Source: Desulfosarcina widdelii (GTDB lineage Bacteria > Desulfobacterota > Desulfobacteria > Desulfobacterales > Desulfosarcinaceae). Taken from it: DNA of 64,000 bases. Below, piece after piece: positions 45,109 to 53,284 of the stretch (position 1 is its first letter; every line of letters starts with the position of its first letter). The DNA lies in the NCBI RefSeq assembly GCF_009688965.1, contig NZ_AP021875.1:4526001-4590000 (forward strand), written 5' to 3'. Under the pieces are notes generated by a model. The model was given only the letters and a program-made list of their open reading frames with translations, searched no databases and was not told the DNA's origin. Both the position numbers and the translations under genes were made by a program.

Positions 45109-45840
45109 TCATGTTTTTGACAAAATGATTGCCAGGGCCACCAGCATACCGGCAGCTAAGGCGAGAAAGCTGTACTTTTTATTCTCTGCCTCGGCCTGGG
45201 GCAAAAGGTGCGTGGCGCCGACGTAGACCAGTGCGCCGGCGGAGAGCGCCAACAGTGCGCCGAGAAACGATTGGTCGATTTTGCTGATATTGGGATACGA
45301 CGCCAGCATGCCGAGGGGCGTTGTCAGGGCTGCCGCCAGAAAAGCGAGCAAGAGCGACATCTTTTCACTGAACCCCCCGCGCACAAGTAGGAGATAGGTG
45401 ATGATGCCTTCTGGAAATTCGTGCAACACCATGCCCGTGGTTGCCAGTACTCCGGTGAAGATGCTGACCGTGAATGTGATGGAATAGATGGCTCCGTCGA
45501 TAAAGGAATGGAAGCCGATGCCTAGCATGGGCACCAGGCCGAGTGCGTATTGTTCATCGCCGGTTTTGTCACACACGAATGCGTTGACGAAGCGGTTGAA
45601 CAGATGCAGGAGAATATATCCGGCAAACAGATAGGCCGGAGCTTTCGGATTCATCGAAAAGGCTTTCGGGATGATGTGGAGAAATGAGACCGAGATCAGG
45701 ACTCCCGCGGCAAAACATATGAAATAGGAGATGTTATCCCGTCCCCATCGCTCGAAACGCCGGATCACAAAAATCCCTATGGTGGTGACCAGCGCCGCCA
45801 GGGAACTGGCCACCAATGCTGTCCAGAACGAATTTTCCAT
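45109..45840 (-). CDS. ZIP-family metal transporter
   Basis: A 243-residue membrane protein with about eight hydrophobic segments. The metal-binding helices read GIGFHSFIDGAIYS and VLHEFPEGIITY, the HxxxD and HExPEG signatures of GufA/ZupT-type ZIP transporters that import zinc or iron. It lies 53 nt downstream of a UspA gene on the same strand and is probably its operon partner. Confidence 0.9.
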   Translation of the reverse strand: MENSFWTALVASSLAALVTTIGIFVIRRFERWGRDNISYFICFAAGVLISVSFLHIIPKAFSMNPKAPAYLFAGYILLHLFNRFVNAFVCDKTGDEQYALGLVPMLGIGFHSFIDGAIYSITFTVSIFTGVLATTGMVLHEFPEGIITYLLLVRGGFSEKMSLLLAFLAAALTTPLGMLASYPNISKIDQSFLGALLALSAGALVYVGATHLLPQAEAENKKYSFLALAAGMLVALAIILSKT

Positions 45841-45893
45841 ACATTTTCCAGCATATTCCCTATGGTTGGATGGAGCGTATCAACGAAGATGGA

Positions 45894-46376
45894 TCACTTG
45901 AGCTTGTGAGGATTGATCGACAGCACGGGAACGGGTGCGTTCTTGACGACGGTCTCCGCTACACTCCCGAAGATCACGTGCTCCAGGCCTTTACGGCCAT
46001 GGGTTCCCATGATCACAAGGTCGATTCCCTCGGCCGCGATGACTTTCAGAATCTCTTGAGCGGCATCTCCGGAAACAACGATGATCTTAAAATCGCGACA
46101 GCGTTGCAACTGCTCCTCGCAAAGGGTTTGCAGGGCGCTTTTGGCAGCCTCGATGGCTTCTTTTTGAAAGTTGTCCATCGAGGGATGCGGTACATAGAGT
46201 TTGCCCCATTTGTTGAGATCCTGCACCACATGCAGCAGATAGACGCTGCTGTTGTATTTCTTGGAAAGCGAAAATACATAGGGCAGGAGCTTTGAAGCGT
46301 TTTCCGTTAAATCGATCGGAAACAGAATTTTCTTGATGTCTATCGTGGGTTCAACCCTCTCGTTTTCTTTTTCCAT
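45894..46376 (-). CDS. Universal stress protein (UspA family)
   Basis: A 160-residue UspA-fold protein with the ATP-binding pattern GTHGRKGLEHVIFGSVAE near residue 126. The start at 46376 follows AAAGGAGGAGACCG. Second gene of the probable 46928-45109 operon (UspA, UspA, ZIP). Confidence 0.88.
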   Translation of the reverse strand: MEKENERVEPTIDIKKILFPIDLTENASKLLPYVFSLSKKYNSSVYLLHVVQDLNKWGKLYVPHPSMDNFQKEAIEAAKSALQTLCEEQLQRCRDFKIIVVSGDAAQEILKVIAAEGIDLVIMGTHGRKGLEHVIFGSVAETVVKNAPVPVLSINPHKLK

Positions 46377-46457
46377 CGGTCTCCTCCTTTCTTTTATTCG
46401 TTGAATCCAATTTTTTCCCATCCCCTCGGGCGGCTTGCCGAGAAAGCGTATTCGGCG

Positions 46458-46928
46458 CTATTCCACCACCCATACCGTGCAATCGCGCGCGTGATTGACG
46501 ATTTTGCTGGAAACGCTGCCGAAGAGAAAGGCTTCGCTGCGGGACAGCCCCTGCCTGCCGACCACAATGGTATGATATTGCGTCTGTTGAAGTTCGAACA
46601 GGATACACTCCGCAAGGGAAGGGCAGTGGCGGAGCATGGACCGGACCGATACGGCTGCCGGTGCAAAGCCATTGTCGATCAGAATCTTGCGATAGTCGTC
46701 GAGCATGGCATCGACTTTCAGCTGGTAGTCGTCGAGCCATTTGTCTCTTTCCGAGAGGTTGGGAAAGTAATCTTCTTCAGGCTGGCGAATGATGTGCAGG
46801 ATCAGGACCTTGAATCCTTTGATCCCCCCAAGAAGTTTGCCCACATAAATTACCGCTCGTCGGGCGTTTTCCGACTCGTCCACCGCAATCAGGATATTTT
46901 TGTTGAACCGTTTTTTACCGAATGGCAT
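46458..46928 (-). CDS. Universal stress protein (UspA family)
   Basis: A 156-residue UspA-like protein (ILIAVDESENARRAVIYVGKLLG; VVGRQGLSRSEAFLFGSVSSKI). The GxxGxxxxxxxxxGS nucleotide loop is kept as GRQGLSRSEAFLFGS. AAGGAGCGACCC precedes the start at 46928. First gene of the operon; a sigma54-like promoter lies at 47051-47066. Confidence 0.87.
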   Translation of the reverse strand: MPFGKKRFNKNILIAVDESENARRAVIYVGKLLGGIKGFKVLILHIIRQPEEDYFPNLSERDKWLDDYQLKVDAMLDDYRKILIDNGFAPAAVSVRSMLRHCPSLAECILFELQQTQYHTIVVGRQGLSRSEAFLFGSVSSKIVNHARDCTVWVVE

Positions 46929-47050
46929 GGGTCGCTCCTTGATCGCATGTTGTTTTAACACCATGACGCATCAGGTCCCCGCCTCAGCGGCATCTCGGTT
47001 GTTTACCACTTCCCTGACGCGAATGGCGCAGGTTGGCATAAAAAATATAC

Positions 47051-47066
47051 AGCAAAATCAGCGCCA
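47051..47066 (-). promoter_or_regulatory. Sigma54-like promoter of the UspA/ZIP operon
   Basis: On the minus strand TGGCGCTGATTTTGCT matches TGGCAC-N5-TTGCW except G for A at position 5. Transcription would start near 47040, 112 nt before the ATG at 46928. Confidence 0.5.
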
Positions 47067-47196
47067 ACTTTTTCTATGAAACCACCGGTTGCGAAGTAAA
47101 AATAAAAATTGGACTTCCCGCCGATGAGGCGAATCTTGAGAAAAATGTTGGGAACGGACCCGGTATGATGCCGTAAAACGATTATCGGCGGTGTAT

Positions 47197-47832
47197 TTAA
47201 ATCTCTATCACCCTGCCGGCTCCGGCGGCCAGCGTTTTTTCCGGATAGCGGTGTTTGATTTCGTCGATGTGTTGGGTGCAATGGGCCGGGCAAACGGTTT
47301 TCAGCGGATCGAGCAGAGAAAAGTCGTTGAATCCGTGCAGGCCGCCGATCAGGGTCGTGACCGTGCCGAACCGGGATGCGGCTTTGAGGATGGTGCCGAC
47401 ACCGGGATGCGAACAGCCGGCGACGACCACGGCATGATCGTGCTGGCGGATGACCAGGGATTGCTCGATCCCTGCGAGTTGTCCGGTTGAATAGCCGTTT
47501 TCGAACAATTCCACGAGGCGGTTTACGGAAACGATGTGCGCGGCATTATCGGGGGGCGGGCAGGCAGGGGGCAGGAAAACCGTCGTGGCGTGGATCCGCA
47601 ACAGGTCGTCCAGGCCGCCGGTATGGTCCCAGTGGCTGTGGGAAATGAAGACCGCGTCGATGACGGCCGGGTCGATGTTGAGTTTTTCCATGTTGCCGAG
47701 GAGGATCGTCCCTTTGGCGCCGGTGTCGAACAGAAGGGTATGCCCTTCGGTTTCCACCAGACAGGCAAATCCCCAGTCGGCCGCCAGGTTCGGCATACTG
47801 ACCTCATTGTCATAAACAATGGTAATTTTCAT
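47197..47832 (-). CDS. Metallo-beta-lactamase-fold hydrolase
   Basis: A 211-residue MBL-fold protein with SHSHWDHTGGL near residue 64 and downstream metal ligands in AGCSHPGVG and a C-terminal CPAHC. It resembles the dihydropterin-linked phosphate synthase-like hydrolases of methanogens and other anaerobes. Substrate unknown. Single gene, with a DUF5320 gene upstream on the same strand. Confidence 0.82.
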   Translation of the reverse strand: MKITIVYDNEVSMPNLAADWGFACLVETEGHTLLFDTGAKGTILLGNMEKLNIDPAVIDAVFISHSHWDHTGGLDDLLRIHATTVFLPPACPPPDNAAHIVSVNRLVELFENGYSTGQLAGIEQSLVIRQHDHAVVVAGCSHPGVGTILKAASRFGTVTTLIGGLHGFNDFSLLDPLKTVCPAHCTQHIDEIKHRYPEKTLAAGAGRVIEI

Positions 47833-47933
47833 CGCTATCTTGTCCTGGCCATGTCAGGTAGACCACCTGGGGGTACCGGGGTGGCGTTCTGCCGAGAGGC
47901 AGATTCCGTCAGGCCGGTACCCCGGATCGGGTA

Positions 47934-48287
47934 TTATTCGGAGCCTTCCTTTTCCAGCTCGGCAATTTTCTGCTGGATGGCTTCCAGAGAGTTTTTCATG
48001 GCCTCGGCGTTGGACCGGAGCATTTCGATTTCATCGGTTTTGCTTGCCGGGTAGCCATATCCGGTTGCAGGCGGGGTCTCGTATCCGCCAAAGGCCGGGC
48101 CATAGCCTCGACCCATCCTCCGGCCGAATCCGCGTCTGAATCCCATTCCCCGGCCGTAGCCGTAGCCATAACCCCTGCCACCATATGCGGGCAGGTTGCC
48201 GGCGCCTGCCGGCCGTCCACACATTCCTCTGCCCCAGCCGGTCATGGGACCGGCGCCCATGGGGCCACTTCCGTTAAATCCTGGCAT
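47934..48287 (-). CDS. Gly/Tyr/Arg-rich DUF5320-type protein
   Basis: A 117-residue protein of very biased composition. The N-terminus MPGFNGSGPMGAGPMTGWGR is the DUF5320-type start; a middle part of Gly-Tyr-Gly repeats (GYGYGYGRGMGFRRGFGRR) follows, and the C-terminal 35 residues form a helix (SNAEAMKNSLEAIQQKIAELE) suited to coiled-coil pairing. Function of the family is unknown. It neighbours a DUF134 gene whose tail has a similar motif. Confidence 0.75.
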   Translation of the reverse strand: MPGFNGSGPMGAGPMTGWGRGMCGRPAGAGNLPAYGGRGYGYGYGRGMGFRRGFGRRMGRGYGPAFGGYETPPATGYGYPASKTDEIEMLRSNAEAMKNSLEAIQQKIAELEKEGSE

Positions 48288-48312
48288 GGTGATGTCCTCC
48301 TAAATTTAAGTG

Positions 48313-48912
48313 TCAACGGTTTTGACCGCGTCCACGGCCCATTCCTCCCTGGCCCTGCCCGCGACCACCGCCCCGGCCTTGCCCCTGACCGCTTCCGCGG
48401 CCGCCGCGGCGGCCACCTTTTTCCTGGGGGCAGGGCGGTTGTTGGCCCTGTCCGCAGGGGCCTTGGCCTCTGCCTGTCTGTCGGCCCTGTCCGTCCGGGC
48501 CGGTTTTATCTCCTTTGGGCATTTGCGTCACCTCCCTTCCTGTTTGTGTCTCGTCTGCCGGCGTGCCGGCTTCCATTGCATATCCTCCCATGCGCCCCCG
48601 TCGCCCGTGACGCCGCCTGCCCCCTCCGCGCATGGCATAATTACCCCCGTTAATCTGGAGGGCCTTGCCCGTGACCAGGGCTTCGCCGACGATGCTCCGG
48701 GCGGAAAACAGAATTCTGCCGTAGGTCTGCCGGGAGACTTGCATGAGTTTGGCTGCCGATTCCTGGTCCAGATGTTCGAAATCGCTCAACCGGATCGCCT
48801 CCAGCTCTTCCACGGAGAGCATCACCTCTCCGGTGATCGGTATGCCCTGGGGAACGAAGGCGGCGATGGTCGGATAAGCGGATACGAATCTGGGTTTCTT
48901 AGGTCTCGGCAT
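48313..48912 (-). CDS. DUF134 HTH protein with Arg-Gly-rich tail
   Basis: A 199-residue protein. Residues 1-100 are a DUF134 domain with a sigma-like helix-turn-helix (LDQESAAKLMQVSRQTYGRIL). Residues 100-199 are Gly/Arg/Gln repeats (RGGG, GQGQ) including MPKGDKTGPDGQG, which resembles the DUF5320 start. The tail may bind nucleic acid or metal. It lies 25 nt upstream of the DUF5320 gene on the same strand; the HTH may act on the TGACTAAAA repeats upstream of its own gene. Confidence 0.78.
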   Translation of the reverse strand: MPRPKKPRFVSAYPTIAAFVPQGIPITGEVMLSVEELEAIRLSDFEHLDQESAAKLMQVSRQTYGRILFSARSIVGEALVTGKALQINGGNYAMRGGGRRRHGRRGRMGGYAMEAGTPADETQTGREVTQMPKGDKTGPDGQGRQTGRGQGPCGQGQQPPCPQEKGGRRGGRGSGQGQGRGGGRGQGQGGMGRGRGQNR

Positions 48913-48958
48913 AGTTAGTGGCTTTCCACTTTCTGGATGAACACTCATTATGGTCGTT

Positions 48959-49021
48959 TGACTAAAACAATAAGATTGCATAATTGGAAAGTCAACACAA
49001 ATATTGATCAAATGACTAAAA
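48959..49021. repeat. Direct TGACTAAAA repeats before the DUF134 gene
   Basis: TGACTAAAA occurs at 48959-48967 and 49013-49021 (54 bp apart), in an AT-rich patch just upstream of the minus-strand DUF134 gene. Possible operator for that HTH protein. The rest of the 48913-49157 gap shows nothing else. Confidence 0.4.
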
Positions 49022-49157
49022 TGTTTTGTTTGGCAAGCAACAGGCAACCGCGCAGAAGTTTCCCCGTGATTACCTGTCGAAGCGGCGGCGTGAAGGGTCA
49101 GGAGGTTGCACGGATCGCTCACACCGTTGATCCGAAAAAACTCAGGGGATTTTCTTT

Positions 49158-49487
49158 TTACAGCGTTTTTGCATATGTCGGCATAATGCCGCCGACGAGG
49201 GGCTCATAGATGCGATATTCGGTGGTCTCGCCGGTGATGGCATCGATCTCTTTCTGTATGGCCGTGCGCGTCTCGCTGTGAAGCCAGGTGTGCCAATCCT
49301 CGACGGACCGCCAGGTGCTGCGCACCAGGTATTCCTCTTCACCGGCGGGGTCGATGCATTTGAGGGTTTCTCCTGAAATGTAGCCTGGCTCGGCCAGGGC
49401 GAGGGACCGCAAGCGAACGACCAGCGGAGCCAGCGCCGCTTCCTTCTCTTTGACAAACCGTCTTCTGATCAACACTTCGATGGCCAT
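49158..49487 (-). CDS. Antibiotic-biosynthesis-monooxygenase (ABM) domain protein
   Basis: A 109-residue ferredoxin-like-fold protein of the ABM family (IEVLIRRRFVKEKEAALAPLV; WRSVEDWHTWLHSETRT). Such small dimers act as quinone or haem monooxygenases or bind hydrophobic ligands. AAAGGAGCAAGAGCC precedes the start at 49487. Last gene of a probable three-gene minus-strand operon with DUF1638 and the flavoenzyme. Confidence 0.8.
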   Translation of the reverse strand: MAIEVLIRRRFVKEKEAALAPLVVRLRSLALAEPGYISGETLKCIDPAGEEEYLVRSTWRSVEDWHTWLHSETRTAIQKEIDAITGETTEYRIYEPLVGGIMPTYAKTL

Positions 49488-49626
49488 GGCTCTTGCTCCT
49501 TTCCCCGATGGGTCAATCGGTCCTGAAGAAAACGCCAATGTTCCATTTACTGATCTTTTAGCGGGTCTGCATCGCATCTTTCTCGGGCGAAGTCTTTTTT
49601 CGGCTGTCGCAATTTCCCCTACTTGT

Positions 49627-50280
49627 TTAATTGTGCAGCTTGTCCGCCTGCTCCGCAAGCAAAATTTTAAATCGATCCAGGCTGACCGGATAAGGGATGA
49701 TGGGGATGCCCATCCAGTCCGAGTATTCCAAAAAATCTTCCGGATGCTCGGCCATGTAAGTATCCATGTAGCCGATGCCGTCCAGGACCACGGCGCCGCC
49801 GCTATGGCGGGGAAAATTTTCGTTGGCCAGGCCCTTGTCCCAGCCCTTGAACACCTTGTGGCGAAACTTGATCCAGCCGGGCGTCATCCACCAGACTTTT
49901 TCGCCGCCGGCGACGTCGGCGGCAATGCCTTCCCGCTCGGCCTCGCTGGCGATCATGTCCATGCAGTGGGTGGCATCGATCCGGGCTACATTTTCCCCCT
50001 GCTCCGCGATGATCTGCTGCATGGTGCGGGTGGGCTCGTCGGCGTTGACGTAGCAGAACTTGCCGCCGTAAACGACCAGCACCTTGCCGGCCTTTTCTTT
50101 TGCCCGGGCGATCCGGTCGAGCAGTTGGTTCTCCAGTTCATGAATGTCCTCGTGAAGTCCGGGGGTCGTGAAAAACAGGTGTTCCGTGTCGAGGAAGCCC
50201 TCGGCCCGAAGATGGTTCAGTTCCAGGGACAAGGTGCCACAGGAAACGATGGCGATATCGGAAAATGAGGTCTGAGCCAT
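49627..50280 (-). CDS. DUF1638-family protein
   Basis: A 217-residue protein of the DUF1638 type, with cysteines in VSCGTLSLEL and YGGKFCYVN and a conserved-looking KVWWMTPGWIKFRHKVFKGW block. The family is frequent near methyltransferase and corrinoid genes in anaerobes, but its activity is not established. It starts 12 nt after the flavoenzyme gene ends. Confidence 0.8.
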   Translation of the reverse strand: MAQTSFSDIAIVSCGTLSLELNHLRAEGFLDTEHLFFTTPGLHEDIHELENQLLDRIARAKEKAGKVLVVYGGKFCYVNADEPTRTMQQIIAEQGENVARIDATHCMDMIASEAEREGIAADVAGGEKVWWMTPGWIKFRHKVFKGWDKGLANENFPRHSGGAVVLDGIGYMDTYMAEHPEDFLEYSDWMGIPIIPYPVSLDRFKILLAEQADKLHN

Positions 50281-50292
50281 GAAATTCTCCTT

Positions 50293-52203
50293 TTAATATT
50301 TTGCAGCCAGGGCGTACCCGGCATGGACGGCCGAATAAATGTCCATCACGTTCTCGGCATCGCCGATGACTTCGACGGCGGATACGGTTTGTGCGATGCT
50401 CGGATCGGGGGCGGGCGCGGAAAGCATGCCCGAGGCCAGGATGACCGTGTCGAACGGCGCCAGTTCTATCGTTTCCCCGTCTTTTTCCACCGTTGCCTTG
50501 CCGGTTTCCAAACGTTTAACCGTCGTGTGGGGCATCAGGGTGACATTGCTCATCTGGTCGATATGCATGAGGGACAGCTTTTTGGTGATCATTTCCATCA
50601 TGCTGCCGATGGGGTCGGTTCGCTTGGTGGCCGTTACCTCCAGCCCCTGGGCGCCGAGTTTTTCCGCGATTTCCAGCCCGGTCCGGCCGGCACCGATCAC
50701 CAGAACCCGCGTCCCTTTGACCGGTTTGGCCGCCCCGAAGTATTCCAGGGATGTCATGGTGTACTGGCTGTCGAGCCCTTCGATATCGGGAATCCGCTGC
50801 CGGGCGCCGGTGGCCCAGACGAGCAGATCCGGTTTGGTTTCGGCGACCATGTCCGCATCCACGGTCCTTTCGGTCAACACCGTTTCGGCGCCGGTTTTTA
50901 CCTGCGCGGCCAGATTTTCCAGGCCGTCCTTCATTTTTTCTTTGCCCGGCGCCTGCCATGCCAGGTTGAATTGACCGCCCAACCGATCACCTTTTTCCGC
51001 GAGTGTGACCCGATGGCCGCGTTTGGAAAGGTAGACGGCGGCGCTCATACCGGCGGGTCCGCCGCCGGCCACCAGGACGGTCAACGGACGATCCGTTTTT
51101 TCCAGCACCGGTTCGCCGATTTCCGGATTCAGGTTGCATCCGATGGGCTGGCCGTTCTTCACCCGGTGCAGGCAGCCCTGGAGGCAGTATCCGCAGCTTT
51201 GCACCCCTTCGAGGTTCCCTGCTTTCCATTTTTGGATCAGGGCGGGATCGGCGATCAGGGGGCGGCCCAGCGCCACCAGGTCGGCGAGGTTGTCATCGAG
51301 CACTTTGGCGACCCGATCCGGGCGGCCCATGCGGCCGGCCACGATCAGCGGCAGATCGGTTTGGAAGCGGACCCAGGCCAATGCGTCCATCTGGGGCTTT
51401 TCCGGCAGTCGGCCATGGTGGAAATACCATGGCGGGCTGGCGCATGACGAGCCCATGCCTACGTGTACGGCATGAATTCCGGATTCCTTGGCCGCTTTTA
51501 CCAATGGCGCCAGATCCTCCGGTGCAATGCCGAGTTCCGGCGACATTTCGTTGCCCGATACCCGCAGAATGCGCGTGAGATCGGGAGCACCGGCCTTGAC
51601 TGCCGCCAGCACCTCACTTGCGAACAGCAGCCGATCCTGGCCGTAGCGGTCCGTTCTCCGGTTGATTTTTCCGTTGAGAAACTGGGACACCAGGTAGCCA
51701 TGCCCTCCTTGGATTTCAATGGCATCGAAGCCGGCCTGCACGGCCTTCTGGGCGGCGGCCCTGTAACCATCCACAATCGCGCCGATTTCCGCTTCGGTCA
51801 ACACTTCGGCGGTAACCCCGATGGTCGGGCAGGTCATCTCGGATGGCGCTTTAGGGTTCTGGCCGGACGCTTTGGGTTTGGCCGCGGCGCCGCCATGGTT
51901 GAGATGCAGGCATGCCAGCCGGTTTTGGGCGTGAATCACGTCGGCGATTTTCTTCAGCTCGGCGGTACTTTCGGACAAGTGAACGCACAACTGTTTGGGG
52001 TGTTCTTTGCCCTCTGCCGTGACCGCTACGGGCTCGATGATCACAAGCCCCGGCCCCTGATCGGCAATTTGCCGGTAAAAGGTCAGATGTCGATCGGTTA
52101 CGTTGCCGTTGGGGGTGCCGTTGGCGGTTTTGATGGGTGGAAAGACGAACCGGTTGGCCAGGGTCAGGTTTCCCAGGGTCATGGGTTCAAACAGTCGTTG
52201 CAT
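50293..52203 (-). CDS. Old-yellow-enzyme/2,4-dienoyl-CoA reductase-like flavoenzyme
   Basis: A 636-residue iron-sulfur flavoprotein. Residues 1-335 form an FMN TIM barrel (LFEPMTLGNLTLANRFVFPP; IQGGHGYLVSQFL); a [4Fe-4S] site follows (CGYCLQGCLHRV near 339, C at 354); the C-terminal half has FAD (VAGGGPAGMSAAVYLSKRG) and NAD(P) folds. This matches FadH/trimethylamine dehydrogenase-type enzymes that reduce enoyl or related substrates. A weak sigma54-like promoter and GTAACG repeats lie upstream. Confidence 0.87.
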   Translation of the reverse strand: MQRLFEPMTLGNLTLANRFVFPPIKTANGTPNGNVTDRHLTFYRQIADQGPGLVIIEPVAVTAEGKEHPKQLCVHLSESTAELKKIADVIHAQNRLACLHLNHGGAAAKPKASGQNPKAPSEMTCPTIGVTAEVLTEAEIGAIVDGYRAAAQKAVQAGFDAIEIQGGHGYLVSQFLNGKINRRTDRYGQDRLLFASEVLAAVKAGAPDLTRILRVSGNEMSPELGIAPEDLAPLVKAAKESGIHAVHVGMGSSCASPPWYFHHGRLPEKPQMDALAWVRFQTDLPLIVAGRMGRPDRVAKVLDDNLADLVALGRPLIADPALIQKWKAGNLEGVQSCGYCLQGCLHRVKNGQPIGCNLNPEIGEPVLEKTDRPLTVLVAGGGPAGMSAAVYLSKRGHRVTLAEKGDRLGGQFNLAWQAPGKEKMKDGLENLAAQVKTGAETVLTERTVDADMVAETKPDLLVWATGARQRIPDIEGLDSQYTMTSLEYFGAAKPVKGTRVLVIGAGRTGLEIAEKLGAQGLEVTATKRTDPIGSMMEMITKKLSLMHIDQMSNVTLMPHTTVKRLETGKATVEKDGETIELAPFDTVILASGMLSAPAPDPSIAQTVSAVEVIGDAENVMDIYSAVHAGYALAAKY

Positions 52204-52295
52204 GGGCGCTCTCCTTGGATGATAGGGTTTTCGTCGAAAAGGCCGGATAATCGGCGGATCAGGCGCCGCGAAATCGTCGCTCTTCTGAGTATTAA

Positions 52296-52311
52296 CTCAA
52301 TTTTTATGCCA
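52296..52311 (-). promoter_or_regulatory. Weak sigma54-like promoter of the flavoenzyme operon
   Basis: On the minus strand TGGCATAAAAATTGAG fits TGGCAC-N5-TTGCW with mismatches at position 6, in the -12 pair and at position 16. It is listed because GTAACG sites lie 200-245 bp upstream of its predicted start (about 52285). Confidence 0.3.
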
Positions 52312-52512
52312 ATCGCAGCGCTTGGGTTCGGGGTGGGTTCTCTGTTTTGCCGGGTTGGGCAATAAAGCCGATGAGAATGCCCGTCGTTGTGATTCGGCGG
52401 GCCATAATGCGTCTGGCCGGGGAAAAAATGAAAATCAATTGGTGGCCGAGATCCTAAAGAAAATCCGGGAAAGGAGCACAGGTGGCGTTATGTTAACACA
52501 TTTGAAAATGAG

Positions 52513-52529
52513 GTAACGTTACTGTAACG
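52513..52529. repeat. GTAACGTTAC palindrome plus a third GTAACG
   Basis: GTAACG occurs at 52513 (within the palindrome GTAACGTTAC) and at 52524, 11 bp apart, in the same phasing as the sites at 34589-34615 and 32159-32217. Candidate enhancer for the regulator encoded at 34640. Confidence 0.5.
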
Positions 52530-52621
52530 CTTTGTGGGGAGCGGAAAAATCGCATCGAAACCGGGAATCGACCATGGTTCGGCTGAAGCGGTTGGGCGTC
52601 TGCCCTGAGCAGCGCTCGGCC

Positions 52622-52674
52622 CAACGCAAATAGAGGCCTTTCGGCATGCAGCCGAAAGGCCTCTATTTGCGTTG
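52622..52674. terminator. 24-bp perfect inverted repeat
   Basis: Positions 52622-52645 pair perfectly with 52651-52674 around ATGCA. It lies 3' of the minus-strand thioredoxin gene and probably ends its transcript, although no long T-run follows in that direction. Apart from this and the sites listed, the 52204-52696 gap shows no gene. Confidence 0.55.
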
Positions 52675-52696
52675 TTGCAGCCACATTTGTTGCGGT

Positions 52697-53059
52697 TCAA
52701 TTAACAATAAAAGGTGCCGGTGTGGATTCGCCGGCCAGGGCTTTTTGAATGGTGTCCTCGAGAACGGATTGGGAAACCATACCGGTCACGGAATGGATCG
52801 GCTGGCCCTCCTGAAAAATCATCAGGGTGGGAATGGATTGGATGCCGTAACGCTGGGCAACGGAGGCATGATCGTCCACGTTGCATTTTGCAAATTTCAT
52901 TTGATTTCCATAGGTTTCCGCCAGGCTGGCAAATGCCGGTGCCATGGCTTTGCAGGGACCGCACCACGGTGCCCAAAAATCGACGATGACGGGTTGGGAC
53001 TGCTCCAGGACTTGTTGGTCGAAAGCGTCTTTCTGGATCTCGGCAACGGATTCGGACAT
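52697..53059 (-). CDS. trxA: Thioredoxin
   Basis: A 120-residue thioredoxin with PWCGPCKAM at the active site (near residue 31) and SIPTLMIFQ with the cis-Pro. Normal length plus a short Ala/Pro tail. AAGGAGGAAAACCCC precedes the start at 53059. Single gene with hairpins on both sides. Confidence 0.92.
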   Translation of the reverse strand: MSESVAEIQKDAFDQQVLEQSQPVIVDFWAPWCGPCKAMAPAFASLAETYGNQMKFAKCNVDDHASVAQRYGIQSIPTLMIFQEGQPIHSVTGMVSQSVLEDTIQKALAGESTPAPFIVN

Positions 53060-53142
53060 GGGGTTTTCCTCCTTGTAGTGGATGTTTCAGGCTGTATTTG
53101 ATTTTCTTTTGCCGTTCTTACAACTCCTGTGCCAATAAGAAG

Positions 53143-53185
53143 GGCCCCGGCACGATGGGTATGGCTGCTTTCGTGCCGGGGCCCT
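53143..53185. terminator. 14-bp perfect hairpin 3' of the PAS regulator gene
   Basis: Positions 53143-53156 pair perfectly with 53172-53185. It lies 100 nt downstream of the minus-strand regulator (ending at 53285) and is probably its terminator. Confidence 0.55.
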
Positions 53186-53284
53186 GAGGAGGTGAGAGTA
53201 AGGCTGAGTGAATCAAATGGAGGTACTGATTGGCTTACTCTGACAAACGAGCAACGCAAATCCAGTGCCAACGGTTCGATTTCT

